Positions 13,164 to 25,965 of a DNA stretch of 64,000 nt are shown in pieces. Positions within the stretch are counted from its first letter, which is position 1. The number at the start of each line of letters is the position of its first letter. Location of the stretch: assembly GCA_009767595.1 (NCBI GenBank), contig VSDK01012496.1, forward strand, positions 41,265 to 105,264, read 5' to 3'. This stretch comes from Symbiodinium kawagutii. Taxonomy: Eukaryota > Sar > Dinophyceae > Suessiales > Symbiodiniaceae. Below the pieces are notes generated by a model. That model was not told the DNA's origin. It ran no database searches and worked only from the letters and a program-made list of their open reading frames with translations. The position numbers were made by a program, and so were the translations under genes.

Positions 13164-13510
13164 CTCAATTCATTTTGACACAAGCACCTTTCCAAGAAAA
13201 TCATCATAGCTCAGTCATTCAGGATTCATTTGTTGGAAGCAAGGCCCAAACGAACTCGGCCATTTGCGCATGGCACTTGCGTACTAGCAAAAAAAACACC
13301 TGCAGCGAAAGTTGTTCAAGACCAAACAACTTATGCACAGCTGATTCAAAGAACGCAGCACTGCAAAACTTTTGCAAGAGTATTTTGAGATAACTTGAGA
13401 GATGACAGGGCCCGTGCAATGACGGATAAGGTCAGTACCACAGCACCTGCGACCAAACAGCCCTTTGCTCACCGTACCTGGGGCCTTTTGCATGTGTATA
13501 TATCAATAAA

Positions 13511-14172
13511 CACACAAATAACAAATTAGACAAATAAATACATATATATATATATGCACACATATACAGATATAGAGATATCAAATATATATATATAAAT
13601 ACATATAATTATATATATATGCATACAGGTAAATAGATAAATGCATATAAACATACACCATCAAAGATTCATACATAAATACATGCATGTACTCATAAAC
13701 ACACATACACACACAATCTGCAAATGTTAACACAAAGATATCCAAATTATTCTAAGTGTAGAAACAGGCATGCATGGATACACATGGCTCCCTAGTGTCG
13801 AGTCTCAGGGGGGTGGGAGTTTAGTCATAAAATGCTCAAAACCATTGTTGAATATCAAGTTCCACGGATTCCTCTTCAATTCTTCATTGAACGTTCAGCT
13901 TCATGGGGTGGAACATATGCATACGGTATATACACACACATACATACATACATACATACATACATACATGCATGCATGCATGCATACATACATGCATACA
14001 GACACACATACATACATACATACATACATACATACATACATACATACATACATACATACATACATACATGCCATGCATTGCATTGCATTGCGTTGCGTTG
14101 CGTTGCGTTGCGTTGCGTTGCATTACATTACATTACATTACATTACATTACATTACATTACATTACATACAT

Positions 14173-14203
<31 letters not shown>

Positions 14204-14570
14204 TATATATATATATATGTGTGTATTTATATATATATGCAAAGGTCTAAATATGTAAAAATATATATATGCGTGTGTAAAAAGTATACATATAATTGTA
14301 CAAATATATATGTATATTTATAATTGTACAAATAATTTTGTATATATATATATATACATATTTAATTGTATACCTAAAAATAAATATATAAATATATAAA
14401 TATGTACATACATGGATGTATGATAGTACATACGTAAATACAAATATGCACGTACCAATATTCAAATAAATACATAAATAAATAAATAAATATATATATA
14501 TATATAAATATATATATATATACACATGTATACCAATGTGTATACGCATGTACACTAACTAATGTGTATA
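13511..14570. repeat. Compound AT-rich, CATA and CATTG-type microsatellite region
   Basis: TA-rich tracts (13540-13640), (CATA)n (13935-14073), a pentamer array (14074-14165) running CATTG, CGTTG, CATTA in blocks, (CATA)n again, (CA)n, then about 350 nt of TA-rich sequence. Open frames here are repeat by-products. Confidence 0.93.
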
Positions 14571-15068
14571 TATAAATATGTTACCTATGTATACCTATGT
14601 ATGTAGATTTACGGGCATTTTCTTAGCCACGAAAGGATTCCAACAATTATTAGCCACGAATTATATTTTCTTCAGCCACGTAACCAGCTTACCCACGAAA
14701 ACCGCCTTATCCACGAAAATCCTTGCAGAAGGGTTTGGGAGACAAAGGGTGTATTTGCATTGAAGTATGTCAGTCAAAACAGTCAATTATGAAAGATGAT
14801 GAAACCATTTCATGTTGACATACGTTTATTGTAAATTTTATCCTCAAGCTACTGCGGATTGGACTCGGCGCGAGTAGCAGGTTTCCTTTGTCTATAGATA
14901 TTTGCATGTATATGTATGTATTTATGTTTTCTATGAAATCATATGGAATCATATGGAATCATCGAATCCTCTAAGTCTGCAGCCTGTAGTGCATCTTCTC
15001 TTGAAAAGATCATGGCGCAACATCCTCTTTAGATCAACAGGTTCAGGCACCCATGGCAAACGCAACGC

Positions 15069-15150
15069 CTGCCTACAATTCTGTAGGATGACAAAAGGCT
15101 CGAACCAAGCCTCGTCAAGTTCAATCTCAAATTCCAAGACAAGGTTCGTT
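15069..15150 (-). CDS. Candidate exon, unknown protein
   Basis: Minus-strand frame with LEFEIELDEAWFEPFVILQN then CRQ and a CAG|GC donor at 15069/15068. The start is unclear. The sequence is protein-like but belongs to no family I recognise. Confidence 0.3.
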
Positions 15151-15516
15151 CACACAGCGCGGAATATTTGCTTTGAAGTTGGCTGGATGGGAAGAACAAA
15201 CTTGCATGCCGGCCTACTTACTGACCTGACAAAAGTATCAGCAAAACGCCTATATACTTGTTGTGAGGTGTGGTAGAAGATTTGTAGCAGCTCTGCTGAA
15301 GGTTGTCATGTGATGGTGACAATGGCGAGTATGGTGGCGATGACCAGACCATGGACTTGAAAGCATGACAACAAGGATAAACTCAACATGAACAAGGATG
15401 GAGTCAGGATTAAGGATAAGGCAACATAAGTTTACAAGTGTAAGTAAGGGATGCCGGGGATAGGGACAATCAAGGAAGGGATGATGACAGAAGATTTGAC
15501 GGAAGCTCTGATACCC

Positions 15517-15563
<47 letters not shown>
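15517..15563. repeat. (GAT)n trinucleotide repeat
   Basis: About 15 GAT units; the antisense reads as a serine run, which should not be taken as a protein. Confidence 0.95.
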
Positions 15564-15566
<3 letters not shown>

Positions 15567-15863
15567 GATGATGATCATGATGAGGTGGGCACCTTAAAAT
15601 CAACGTACTATAAATATCAATGTGGTAGACAGTGAGGAACCAAATGAATGGCTAGAAAACAACGATAATCCCATTGATGCAGTGTTGCAGGTCAAAATGG
15701 AGGACCACGCGAAGAAACCCCAAAACGGGGGGAAGAACTTCAGTGGAGTTGAAAGGGGGAAGCCCCTAAAGAAAAGTGAAGAACACCTACAATATGATCT
15801 GGGTGCGGATTCTTCAGAAACATTATATATTTTGTTTTGCGTCTTTTTGTATTCCGTCTGGGT

Positions 15864-16170
15864 TTGATTTTGCATAGTATGTGCAGCATGTTGGAGCTAG
15901 GACCTTCCAAGCAACATGCTATTTGCACAGCTCACACATGAAGTCTTGATTCTATTCACGTTCTGAAACACTTTGGACCTGAAATGCTTTATTTTGATAG
16001 ATTTGCATGATATGTGCAGCATGTTGGAGCAAGGACCTTTCATCTTGCATGCTGGTTGCAGCAGTTTGCAAGTCAACTCTCAATTTTAATGAACAAATAC
16101 TAATAAGGAGCAGAATTCCTGCATGTATCTTGATTTTGCATGGTATTTGAAGCATTTGGACTAGGACTTG
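15864..16170. repeat. Three diverged copies of a ~135-nt tandem repeat
   Basis: A block containing TTTTGCAT, GTGCAGCATGTTGGAGC and AGGACCTT recurs near 15865, 16000 and 16131. The third copy is the most diverged. It abuts the TTTAGGG-like tract. Confidence 0.7.
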
Positions 16171-16650
16171 TCTTCTGATTTTAGGTTAATCATGGTTTGA
16201 GGGTTTGGGTTTTATGATTTTAGGCTTGTCGTTGTAGGGTTTATGGTTTTGGGTTTTTGGTCTTAGGGTTTCGGTTGATCTTTGGGTTCATGATCCTAGG
16301 CTTGGTGGTTTTAGGGTACCAAAGGGTTTTCGGATGTATGGTTTAAAGGCTGATTGTTTTAGGGTTACAGGGTTTCAGCGTCTACGATTTAGGATTTATA
16401 TACGTTTTTTTCGATGGGCGATTTTAGGGTTATGGTTTGAGGCTTTTAGGACGTATGGTTTTCACGGTTCAGTTTTGAAGCTTTTGGGTTTATATATTGT
16501 TTCAGGGTTGATGATCAATGATGGTTTCGGGGTTCACGTTTTCCGTTTTAGGTGTATTTTTTAGGGTGTATGGCTTAGGGTTTAGGTTTGATGAAATAAG
16601 GCTATGTTTTCAGGTTTAGGCTGATACTTTTAGGTTTCTGGGTTTAGGAT
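16171..16650 (+). repeat. Degenerate telomere-like (TTTAGGG)n tract
   Basis: About 480 nt in which TTTTAGGG, TTAGGGTTT and GGTTTAGG motifs recur every 10-30 nt between diverged copies, all in one orientation. The Arabidopsis-type repeat TTTAGGG is the reported telomere repeat of dinoflagellates, so an old interstitial telomere-like tract is the simplest reading; a G-rich simple repeat of another origin is possible. Confidence 0.6.
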
Positions 16651-19600
16651 GCCAGTAGTATGTCATGCAGTCACAAGATTTCGCTTTGGAATGTAAGCTT
16701 TGGACTCAAAGACTTTTTCTGGCGACACATTGGCCACTCGACACGCCTTGGTCCGAGGCTTCTTGACTCGCACAAGTCTCCAAAGAATGAAAATGCATCA
16801 AAACAAATCAAGTAACTACTCTAAAAGTTACTCTATATAATGTACTCTCTCTATATATATATATTTATATCTCTATATAATGACATGTATTGACATGTTA
16901 AAGGAGTTGGAGCGATGGGTGACAACTTGAACTCTTGGGTCGCAGCTGCCAAGACAATTAGAGTGAGGAGACCACCCGTCAAAAGAGCGAGGGCCTTGAT
17001 AGGAGACACGGGAAGGTCCCAGCCAAGGAAACAAAATCCCCACTTCATTGTCACTTCCTTCTCTAATCATTCGCATCATTTTATCACTGAAATCTAAATT
17101 TGTATAAACTCATCTAACTTTAACGTCTCATTCCTTCATACACAAGAGGCAAATAAGGCAGCAACAAGTTTCCAAGTAAAGTAGCTCAGAATAGCCTCAG
17201 CCGAGCAAAACTTGAAGACTTCACGGAGACTTCACCTGAGGTAGAGAACCTGTGGGCTTTCAGTCTTCTTACCATTCCCAGTGAATATGAGAACCTTATA
17301 ACTTATAAATTATATCCATATATAATACATATCCCATATAAACAGGTGCTCTCAGGACAGGTGAAAAATGATTCTAACGAATTCTAACGTCTTTGTTCTA
17401 CACTGAGCACCAAACTGCTGCGGCACCAGCAGAGATTCCCGCAAACCACGGAAACCACTTGCCTGCTGTGTGCACAAGCCGCTGCTGATTGTATATGAGT
17501 GCAACTTTCTTGAGGCCAGGGGTAAGTGACGAAAGCTAGCATGGCAACTGACCTGACTGGAAGAACAACCAACGATAAAGCATGCATTTATTTTTGAAGA
17601 GAACCGTGACAAGTGGAAACTGTAGTGAAACAAAAACGGTCCTGGGGGGAATTGAGCCTAGCGAGGGGGGGCCTCAATCATTGGATTATTCGATTATTTA
17701 AATGACTTTTGGAGGTCCTGTCCCTACCAATTACTTGCTAAAGCAAGAGCAACTTCAGCCAGCTGACGCTAGCTTTCGTCATGAAATCTTATAACTGAGA
17801 TAGGCTTCTTACGCCTTCTTTGAGGATTTCTCAGACATCCCAAGAGAATCATAGAAGAAACTCTTGAAGTATCGAAATTCAAGATCATCACTGCTCATGG
17901 GTTCTGCGCAGCAAAATATAGAGTGATGATGCGTCCTTCTGGAAGGTCAATGCTGCCCCACAATGGAGTGTCGAAGTGCTGCCTGTCCTCTTCACACAGG
18001 TGAAAATGACAGGGTTTATCATACAAACAATGGGCAAACTTGCGCGAATGCTCTCTGCATGTCCGTTCCAAACACATGACTGGACAAAGTCGGCACCGTT
18101 CAATCGGTCCTGAACCACAAGTCCAACCCAGAGTCCGAGACTAGTGGATGCAACTGCAGCAAGCATGTGTGGTAGCCTGGCACTGTCACTTCCTTGCTAA
18201 AAAAACATCACAATGATGCGCCCAAGTCCCAAGATTGAATGACTTTCCTTTGTCGTAGACACAAAAGTGAAATCGCAAACTTCTCTTATCTAGGAATGCA
18301 TCAACTTCAAAGAATATCAGCGACTTGTCGCGCCTGTTTACTTACCCACAGTTTTCAAACTTCACACTCTGTATGCGGCTACATCTTTCAACCATCAATG
18401 CAAGAAGTGTCTTGCGCATTCATAGGGAGGTGCACATAGATTGGACACCGCATTTTGAATTCATCTGATAATGACACCGCATGAAATTCACTTCCGACTG
18501 CAAATTGTAGGGACATTTCTATTGCAGTATGCCATAGAGATCGTAAAACATGTCAAACAATATACAATGTACAAAAGACAATATCCATGACATAGTCTCA
18601 TGCTGTTTCATGTCCACGTTCCACGCTTGCAATTTGTGCAATTTGCACACGGCCTCCGGCCCCAAACAATGGCCCCAATACCTTCAGCACCACACAAGCC
18701 AGGGAATGAAGGCACAGTCACCGCTCAAGAAACGTTGAGAAACAGCATTCTTTGGACTCAGTTCATAGAGATTGAAAATATCAACGCACTCAATTAAGCT
18801 GGGCCCCTTGCCAAGCACGAGAGCAATGGCATGTAGAACATCTGGGTCTCCAAGAAAATGTTCCACCTCCGAAAGACTTCAAGACTTAGAGAAGAACTGA
18901 AGGCATATAGTCTAGGGATGTCTAGGGATGTCTAGTGGCAAAGTAAAGCTTTCCGAAGTCCACCTAGACAAATCATATTGCAGACGGCTTGAAACGTTAC
19001 CGGAACACTTGTGGCAGGAAGACCTATGAGGTGCAAGCAAACGCTTTCAAACTGCCACTGCTTCCTGTCTACTTTTGTCGATTTACTCCACTGGTTCCAT
19101 CTGGTTCCATCTGGTTCGTGGACTTTGCTTTTCGGCCTCTTCTGCAGATAGCCAGGTAGCATTGCTCTCGTTTGTGATGATATCGCCTCAAAGATTGATA
19201 AAGTGTTCAACGCTTCTGCGGCAGTTTCAATGCATCTCAACGCCGAAAAACACTCAACAGTCCACAAATGCATATACATATATATATATATACACATTTA
19301 CATAATTCGATATATCATATAGGTAGATAAACATAGAATATATAAGTATATAGAATATATATATATATAAATATTTCATATATAGATGCATTCATTTTCT
19401 CTACTTGCATGTCGCTATGTTGCAGCTTTGTGAGGCGGCGAACTTGTCGCGACCAGCAAGTCGATGGCTGTGATGTTGATGGATGTAGTGCTAGAGCTCT
19501 CCTCGGGACGGAAAAGTAGTCAAATGTGGGGAAAATGCTGAAAGATCTGAAAGTCAACAGATGTCAACAGTCAAATGTGTTGGTCAAATGTGTTTAGACA

Positions 19601-20100
19601 TGTTTAGACGTTTTGCAGAATCCTTGACAGAATGCTTTACATGCTGTGTTTACATTGCTTTACTGTGTTTTGTCATGTTTCGTCATGTTTCGTCTACAGT
19701 TTCTACAGCGCTGTGTGAAGGCAGCATGACACACTTGAGAACATTGAAATTTCTGAGATTCGACTGGCTCTAAGCTTGTAGATCTTGTAGAGTTCATTGA
19801 CCTTGAAGGCTAAACTGCACAAGCTGATGCACTCATGCACTTTGGCTCTGAGCTCAGGGCCTCAGCACTTTCCTCTCACGTGGAACATTGTGGAACTATG
19901 AGCCATTCATAGCCATGCTACGTGAATGCTACCTGACCACTATGTGACATAGCAGGCTTCGAAACGACACTGGTGGATGACTGCTTCACCAGGTTGCGGC
20001 CTGATTGTTCCGAGGTAGACTCTAGTGTGCCGTGCGCATGCAGGCTTCAAGGTGGTTCAAGGTGGTTTCAACCTTCTCATCACTATTGAAAACTATGATT
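16651..20100. other. Unassigned DNA with a few protein-like minus-strand frames
   Basis: Minus-strand frames near 18700-18860 (EHFLGDPDVLHAIALVLGKG) and 19130-19260 (CIETAAEALNTLSIFEAISS) have protein-like composition and could be exons, but boundaries and family are unknown. The rest shows only AT-rich microsatellites (16850, 19280-19380). Confidence 0.3.
17527..17781. mobile_element. Possible 255-bp foldback element
   Basis: TGACGAAAGCTAGC at 17527-17540 occurs inverted and perfect at 17768-17781. The sequence between has a poly-G block near 17667 and no coding potential. The 14-bp match alone is weak evidence of mobility. Confidence 0.35.
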
Positions 20101-20139
20101 CTCTCTCGCTCCCTGCTGTTTATCTGGTAATATCAATCT

Positions 20140-20286
20140 GATACCCTGTCTTGATCCGAAAGGCTTCTTGGTCTACCAGCTTTAGAGCCAGACAGGAGGT
20201 GCCAACATAGAAGCGCTTCCAGGTTTGCATTGCACCCTGAGATTCAGGAACCAAAACGTTCATGTCGTTCATGGTCACAATCTTCC
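20140..20286 (-). CDS. Candidate exon, unknown protein
   Basis: After a TCGAG|GG acceptor the minus strand reads KIVTMNDMNVLVPESQGAMQ, then a stretch ending near GYQ. Length and composition fit an exon. No family is recognised and the donor is not clear. Confidence 0.28.
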
Positions 20287-20599
20287 CTCGACAAAAATCA
20301 AAACACACATCCGAACACCTGAAATCTAGAGGAATGATATGGAATGATGAAAAATCTGCCATAATCCTCTACTTCCAACGGCAAGCAAAAATACCAAACA
20401 AGCATGGCATTGGCTTGCTCAAATTGTCTTGGCAAATGAATGCAAGGGGCGAAGAATATCCATTTTGCACTTTCATTCGTGTTGCAAGTTGCCATGCACA
20501 ATTCATTACAAGAAGCATGTACCGAATTGGAGCAGCCAGGGAGATTCCCTCCCCTTACCTGCTAATTTCGCATTTTGAATTCGAGAAGGGATGAGCAAT

Positions 20600-23500
20600 G
20601 CCTTTCAGATCTTGTAGATCATTGATTTTTCCATATTTCGAATGTACAAGGTGAGTTCTCATGACAAAATACGGCTTTTGGCGCACACACACACACACAA
20701 AATGCAAAAAGAACAACTCAAGTTCAGTTTTTCAGTTGAGGACAGCCCCTGTGTCCCTGTTTGTCCGTGCTCAGGAGTCAAGATCCGGCAGTCTACCCTG
20801 CATAACCAAACGCCAAAGACGCCACGGCCTCCAACAGTGAAGAGTGGTCAATCAAAGAATTCCATGGTCATCTCTCGGAAAGCAAACTCTTTTTCAAAGC
20901 AAAGGATTCCACGGTCAGTGGACGTCTGTCATAGCTCTTCCTCACACTTTGTTCCTCTAGCGAGGCCAAGGCCCGGACCGTCAAATATGGCAGCCATGAC
21001 CGGGTCTCACCGTCCTCCTGTGGTCCTTGCGGCCTCCGGTGGGTAGCCGATGTGATGAAACCCAGGAGGATGCTAGAAGAATTCAATGCATTTCATCTGA
21101 TTGCCTTGATTTACCTTGTGCTTTTAAGAAAATCGAAATATAAAAATCTTTTTGAAAGAGCTACCTTTACTTCCGTTGAGACTTGCGGAGATTTGTTTGT
21201 CTGTTCCAAATTCTACAGTCAGTAGCTGATTTGGGTTTACCCATCGTGGTCTTGTCAGTCTTGATGTGTGTGTCTGGTTTGGCTAAGTGGCCCAAACTGA
21301 CACCAATTTCACATTGCATCACATCGCACACTCAAATCAAATGTTATACAACTTGAAACTCACCAACAACGCACGCACACAGGTCAACATAGGTCATTTG
21401 TCAGGGTATTTTTGAGCCAGCGGACGTTTTGCCATGTTAGACCATGTTAGACACTAAGTCTACATGCGGACTGCGCTGAGCCCTTGCTATTCCCGCTGCC
21501 TTCCAAACACTTTCTGGGTTCCCACATCAGCGCGGGGTCTGATTTGTGTAGGTCATAAGCTTGGTGCCACTTTCGTTTGGGAGTTCCTTAGGAGTTCCTT
21601 TTAATTCTTTTTGAACTCAAGAGTCAAAGTGTAGTTTAAAGTGTTTGAAGGTGCTGGTAAAGCTGGGGAATAGGTTTCAATACCATCTGAATCGCAATTC
21701 TAATGCAGATCCAGATTGCCCTTGTGACAAAACCACTAACCTTCAAAGAGGGCTATTTTGAAAAGGGAAACAAAGTGAACAGCTAATATTTTTCTAAATT
21801 AAATCAAAACATGACTATGATTTTCCTTAGATTTGCTTACTTTTGCATTCCTTTGAGAGGCATTGCAAAAACATCTCCCACAGGGCCTTGCGAAACCCTG
21901 GCACCAAAATATTTACCGATCGGCATGAGCATGCCGTTATGGCATGACCTGTGGTGGTTTTTTTGGCACTTCCAGTCCAAGGAGAGACCATAGATCGTCA
22001 AAGTTGTCAACCTTCTGCTTTCGTGAGCATACAGTTCTGTCATCCGTGGGCGTTCAATTTTTTGTTTCCATTCCAATCCACATGCTCGGCATTGTTGGAA
22101 AAGGGTTTGGCGCTTTTGTTTCAACCTCTTGAGCAATGTCAACTGAAACATGACCGGAGGCTGCATGGGAAATAAAAAATGGCTTCTGCTGCCCTGCAAT
22201 TGGGGCATGAGGCCTGAGGGACAGCTTGTGCTACTATGAGGATTGCAGTATCACAAATGGTCTATAGACCAGACCTGTGCTAAGAAATCTACTTCTGAAA
22301 CTGACGTGTTGCTGACAAATAAATTCAACAATCAAGTACAGAAAATGAACAACGTGGCTACTAGTATACACAAGTTTACCCGCACAATATAAATCTAATA
22401 TATATATATATACATATATATATAATTGATTATCATTGTGTTCAACCAGTTTTACAATATAACCTTCCAGTTCAGCAGATCAGCAACTCAGTACATCAAC
22501 ATTTTCCTTTTCAGTAACTTCCACGCATCAACCAAGTAGAGCAACAGCGCGACAAATCAACAGCCAGGTACACCCACAGCATCCCACAACTACACAAATC
22601 ATCAAGAGCAATTTCACATCGCAACTTTCAATTCTGGATGTCACAAAATCTGCCGCTTCAATCTCCAAACTCTTGGTTTTCCAGTAAGTCTCCTACAAAT
22701 CCTCCATATGTCAACTTTCAGTTTAATCATACCACCTCTACATTTCAAACTCGTCAACGTTTAATTTCAGCACTTTCTTGCAAAAAGTTGTCGCATACAA
22801 ATTCTCGACGTTCAGATTTCTCCGGGTGGGATGATCGTTTTCAAGTCGTCAAGTGTGAGTTTGCAGGACACAACACGTTTTTGATTTTTTCTTTCTTCAG
22901 CTTGCGACTTGCCCTTGTCTTGCATGATCTCGTAGCGTCAATGCATGTTATATAATGCTGCTTCAAGCATTTCAAGCGATGCCAAAACAGTAAAGATTGA
23001 CGACACAGTAACACCAATCCAACATTGGGCTTGTCTGTGGCTCTTCCACCACGGCTAAGGTATTATCACTTGAATCCCTTTCCCATCCTGTTGGAGAGTC
23101 ATCATTTGCAGCATGTTTGAAGTTATATATTGTATCATCGGGTCTCGTCTGTCTTGGGCCTTGAGATATTCAGCATTGGCTCCTGCTGGGGGCAGTGCGC
23201 ATGCAAATCTCTATAGACTTGGGTAAGTCCAAAGAATCTATTGCGAAGAACCTATCGTGCAAATCTTTGTAAATTTTCACTCTAAATTTGCAAGGCAGTC
23301 TTTGACAGAATGCTTTGCTCCTGACTCTCAGGCATGAGCTGTTCTGGCAAACTAGCATCGGACCTGAGCACAAGCCCCACTGGTCCCACGGCATCTTGCA
23401 CCAAAGCTCGTGCCGGAGAAGGTAAGGCAATTGCTACATGGATCTCCATGGATCTCCATGGTGGGTGCCATGGGATTAACATACTGTGACTAGGACTAGG

Positions 23501-24400
23501 CAGTACCAAATCAGACTATCACTGTCGGAAGTGAAACAACAACTCTCACAGCTAAAGAGACAGGCTCCAGGGAAACCAAATGAATTGAAAGAACAAACTC
23601 AAAGCCCATTGTGGTCACCACAAGAATCAACTGTCAATCAGTCAATCAGTCCATCTGTCCACGCATGAAAATACATGGTATATGTATATATACATATTAC
23701 TGAGATTTCACAATACATATATATATATATATATATATGCTAGCCCCCCCAAGACCGACATCTTCACAGATTGGCAATGGATGCTGTCGTATGAAATGCC
23801 AGAACCATTGATATTTGCAGTGTTTTTGGCTACCATGTCGTAAAATCAACAAGAGAATTTAATTCAAATGATTAGAAAATGCACATGGGATTATGGCCAA
23901 ATTCATCTTTTTTGGATTTTCACTGGTTTTTGCAATGTTGTTGCTCCTTTCTGTTGTATCCGATATTTCAGATTTTGAGGTTTTCACATTTTTGGAAGTA
24001 TATTGTGCCCTTCAAGAAACCATCACCTTTAAAAAAATGCCCTTTTTTTTACAATGCATGATTGTAGGTATTCCTCCTGACCCTTTCATACTCTTACTCC
24101 GTGTAATTGTCCCAGCTATTACATCAGTAGTTTCCTTACTTTTTGTTGGAGAGTAACATATGTACTCAAAACATTTCTGCAGGTTGCAATTTGCGTTTTC
24201 CTTCAAAACTATGTCAAAAATTGTCTAAGAAAAACACATTAAATCAATCTGAATAATATACTTCTATTAGTGAACAACACACAAATTCCAAAAGTCGATC
24301 TGTTTCGCGTGCTTTACTGTATTGTCTTGTAAATTAGCAATATGTCATGAGACGTAAAAAAGCAAAGTAGATATGAGGTACAAGTAAATAAGGATTCAAA
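20600..24400. other. Unassigned DNA, no supported gene
   Basis: Unique sequence with short (TA)n tracts at 22397-22425 and 23717-23738. A minus-strand frame near 23330-23440 (ARALVQDAVGPVGLVLRSD) is protein-like and precedes a CAG|GA donor, but stands alone. Confidence 0.3.
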
Positions 24401-25680
24401 AAGAAGGAAGAGTTTAATACCACCATTAAATTATGGTGTAATGAAACAAAAAAATAGGCAAATAAAAAAATGGCAACAAAATAAATATTCGGGCTATCAT
24501 AAAATAGGGCATCATGAAGTAAACCAAATATAGGATGTGTTGGGCAAAATCAAACAAATTCAGGGCATAATTTGATTACACATTACATCACTTACATATG
24601 AGGCCTAAAAGATGAATAGAGTATAAACAAACAGGTGATAATGAAATCGGCTGTGTATATCTAGTATTTACCTAAAACAAATCATGTGGTATATCATTGG
24701 GTTCAAATAGAATGGGCTGTTCATAGGATATTTCTCAGCAACCCAGATACAGGGTAAAAGAAATGGGTATTGAACACAGAAAACCAAATCGAGCGCAATT
24801 ATATAACACATCATTGAATATAAAGCAAAGCATTCACCAGAATTAGATAGGCCAAAAAAAAATGGGTCTATTATCAATCGACAGGCCTAAAAAGTTTATT
24901 GGGTTTACTTCATGATTTCCTATCTATGCAAAATGTCCTAGCTATGTGTTATTTGATTGTGCCCTGTTCAATAGATTAATTACGGCCTATTTGCTTATAG
25001 TCTACTTAATTTTGCTCTACTTAATTGTGTTCTGTTGACCTGTGGCCTCTTTAAAGATGCTGTCCTACATGTGGCCTAGCTAGTAATGCCCTATGGCATT
25101 CTAGCCTGACATTGGTCTAGTTGTTAATTTCCCATGTACTCATGCCTTATGACCTGTTTTTGGTCTTGCCTTGTGCAATTAAACCTTATATGAACCTTAT
25201 TCACAGTACTTAAAGCCTATTAAGTTCTGGCTTTATGGTGCCATACTTGAACATAATTACATATATTACAATTCAATATCCCACGAATAAGGCTTTATTA
25301 AGTAAGGCAAATATAAGGCATATCAAGGCTTATATTGCAAACAAAAATAATGGTCCAATGCAAGATTGAATATGGTAAAATCAAATAGTAATAACAACTA
25401 GGGGAAATAAAATAGAGCACATACGAGGCATTATTAAACAAGATGTTAATCATAAGCCCAAAACATTGGGCAAAATTGAATACAATATGTTTGGTTGCAA
25501 GCATGCAAGGCAAAACTGAATAGAGCATAAGTACATGAGACATACTTGAATAGAAATGCTCACATAGGATAATATTAGACAGATGGTGTATGTAGCAATG
25601 CTCTATTTTATCATGCCCTATCTATGCCTTATATTTGTTTTTGTTGAATTATGCCTACGTTCTTTCCTATTGAAATATTG
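24400..25680. repeat. AT-rich block of short degenerate repeats in alternating orientation
   Basis: G-rich motifs such as AGGGCATAATT, GGGCAAAAT and AAGGCAAAT recur from 24430 to 24900. Their complements (ATTTTGCCC-, TGCCCTAT- and GCCTATTT-like) dominate 24900-25250, the first orientation returns at 25260-25560, and the second at 25600-25680. There is no coding potential. Confidence 0.6.
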
Positions 25681-25729
25681 GCCATTCGGAGGGGGGTAGC
25701 AAAATGCTACCGCACTAAAAATTGGCGTA

Positions 25730-25963
25730 CTTAGGCAAAATTGCCCTAGTGCAAAAATTGCAATTTCTTGCAATTTCATTCAAAGGCCCAGCCCCAAATT
25801 CAAAGATTCAAAGATTGAAAAGTAGTTCTTTCAATCTTTGAATTGGGGGCTTGGATTCAAAGAACTACTTTTCAATCTTTGAATCTTTGAATTGGGTCAT
25901 TGGAATCCTGGGACTTGGAAATTGCAAAAATTGCAATTTTTCACCACGTGATTTTAGCCTAAG
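25730..25963. mobile_element. 234-bp foldback MITE with TA-flanked ends
   Basis: The ends CTTAGGC and GCCTAAG are each flanked by TA (25728-25729 and 25964-25965). The inverted similarity extends about 50 bp inwards and includes AAAAATTGCAATTT. In the centre a perfect 35-bp inverted repeat occupies 25797-25831 and 25859-25893. TA target duplication is typical of Tc1/mariner-type elements; no transposase is present, so it is nonautonomous. Confidence 0.75.
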
Positions 25964-25965
25964 TA

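Noticed and set aside
15622..15780. Acidic plus-strand frame (DSEEPNEWLENNDN)
   Set aside because: Protein-like and followed by CAG|GT, but no acceptor, homologue or neighbouring exon could be found.
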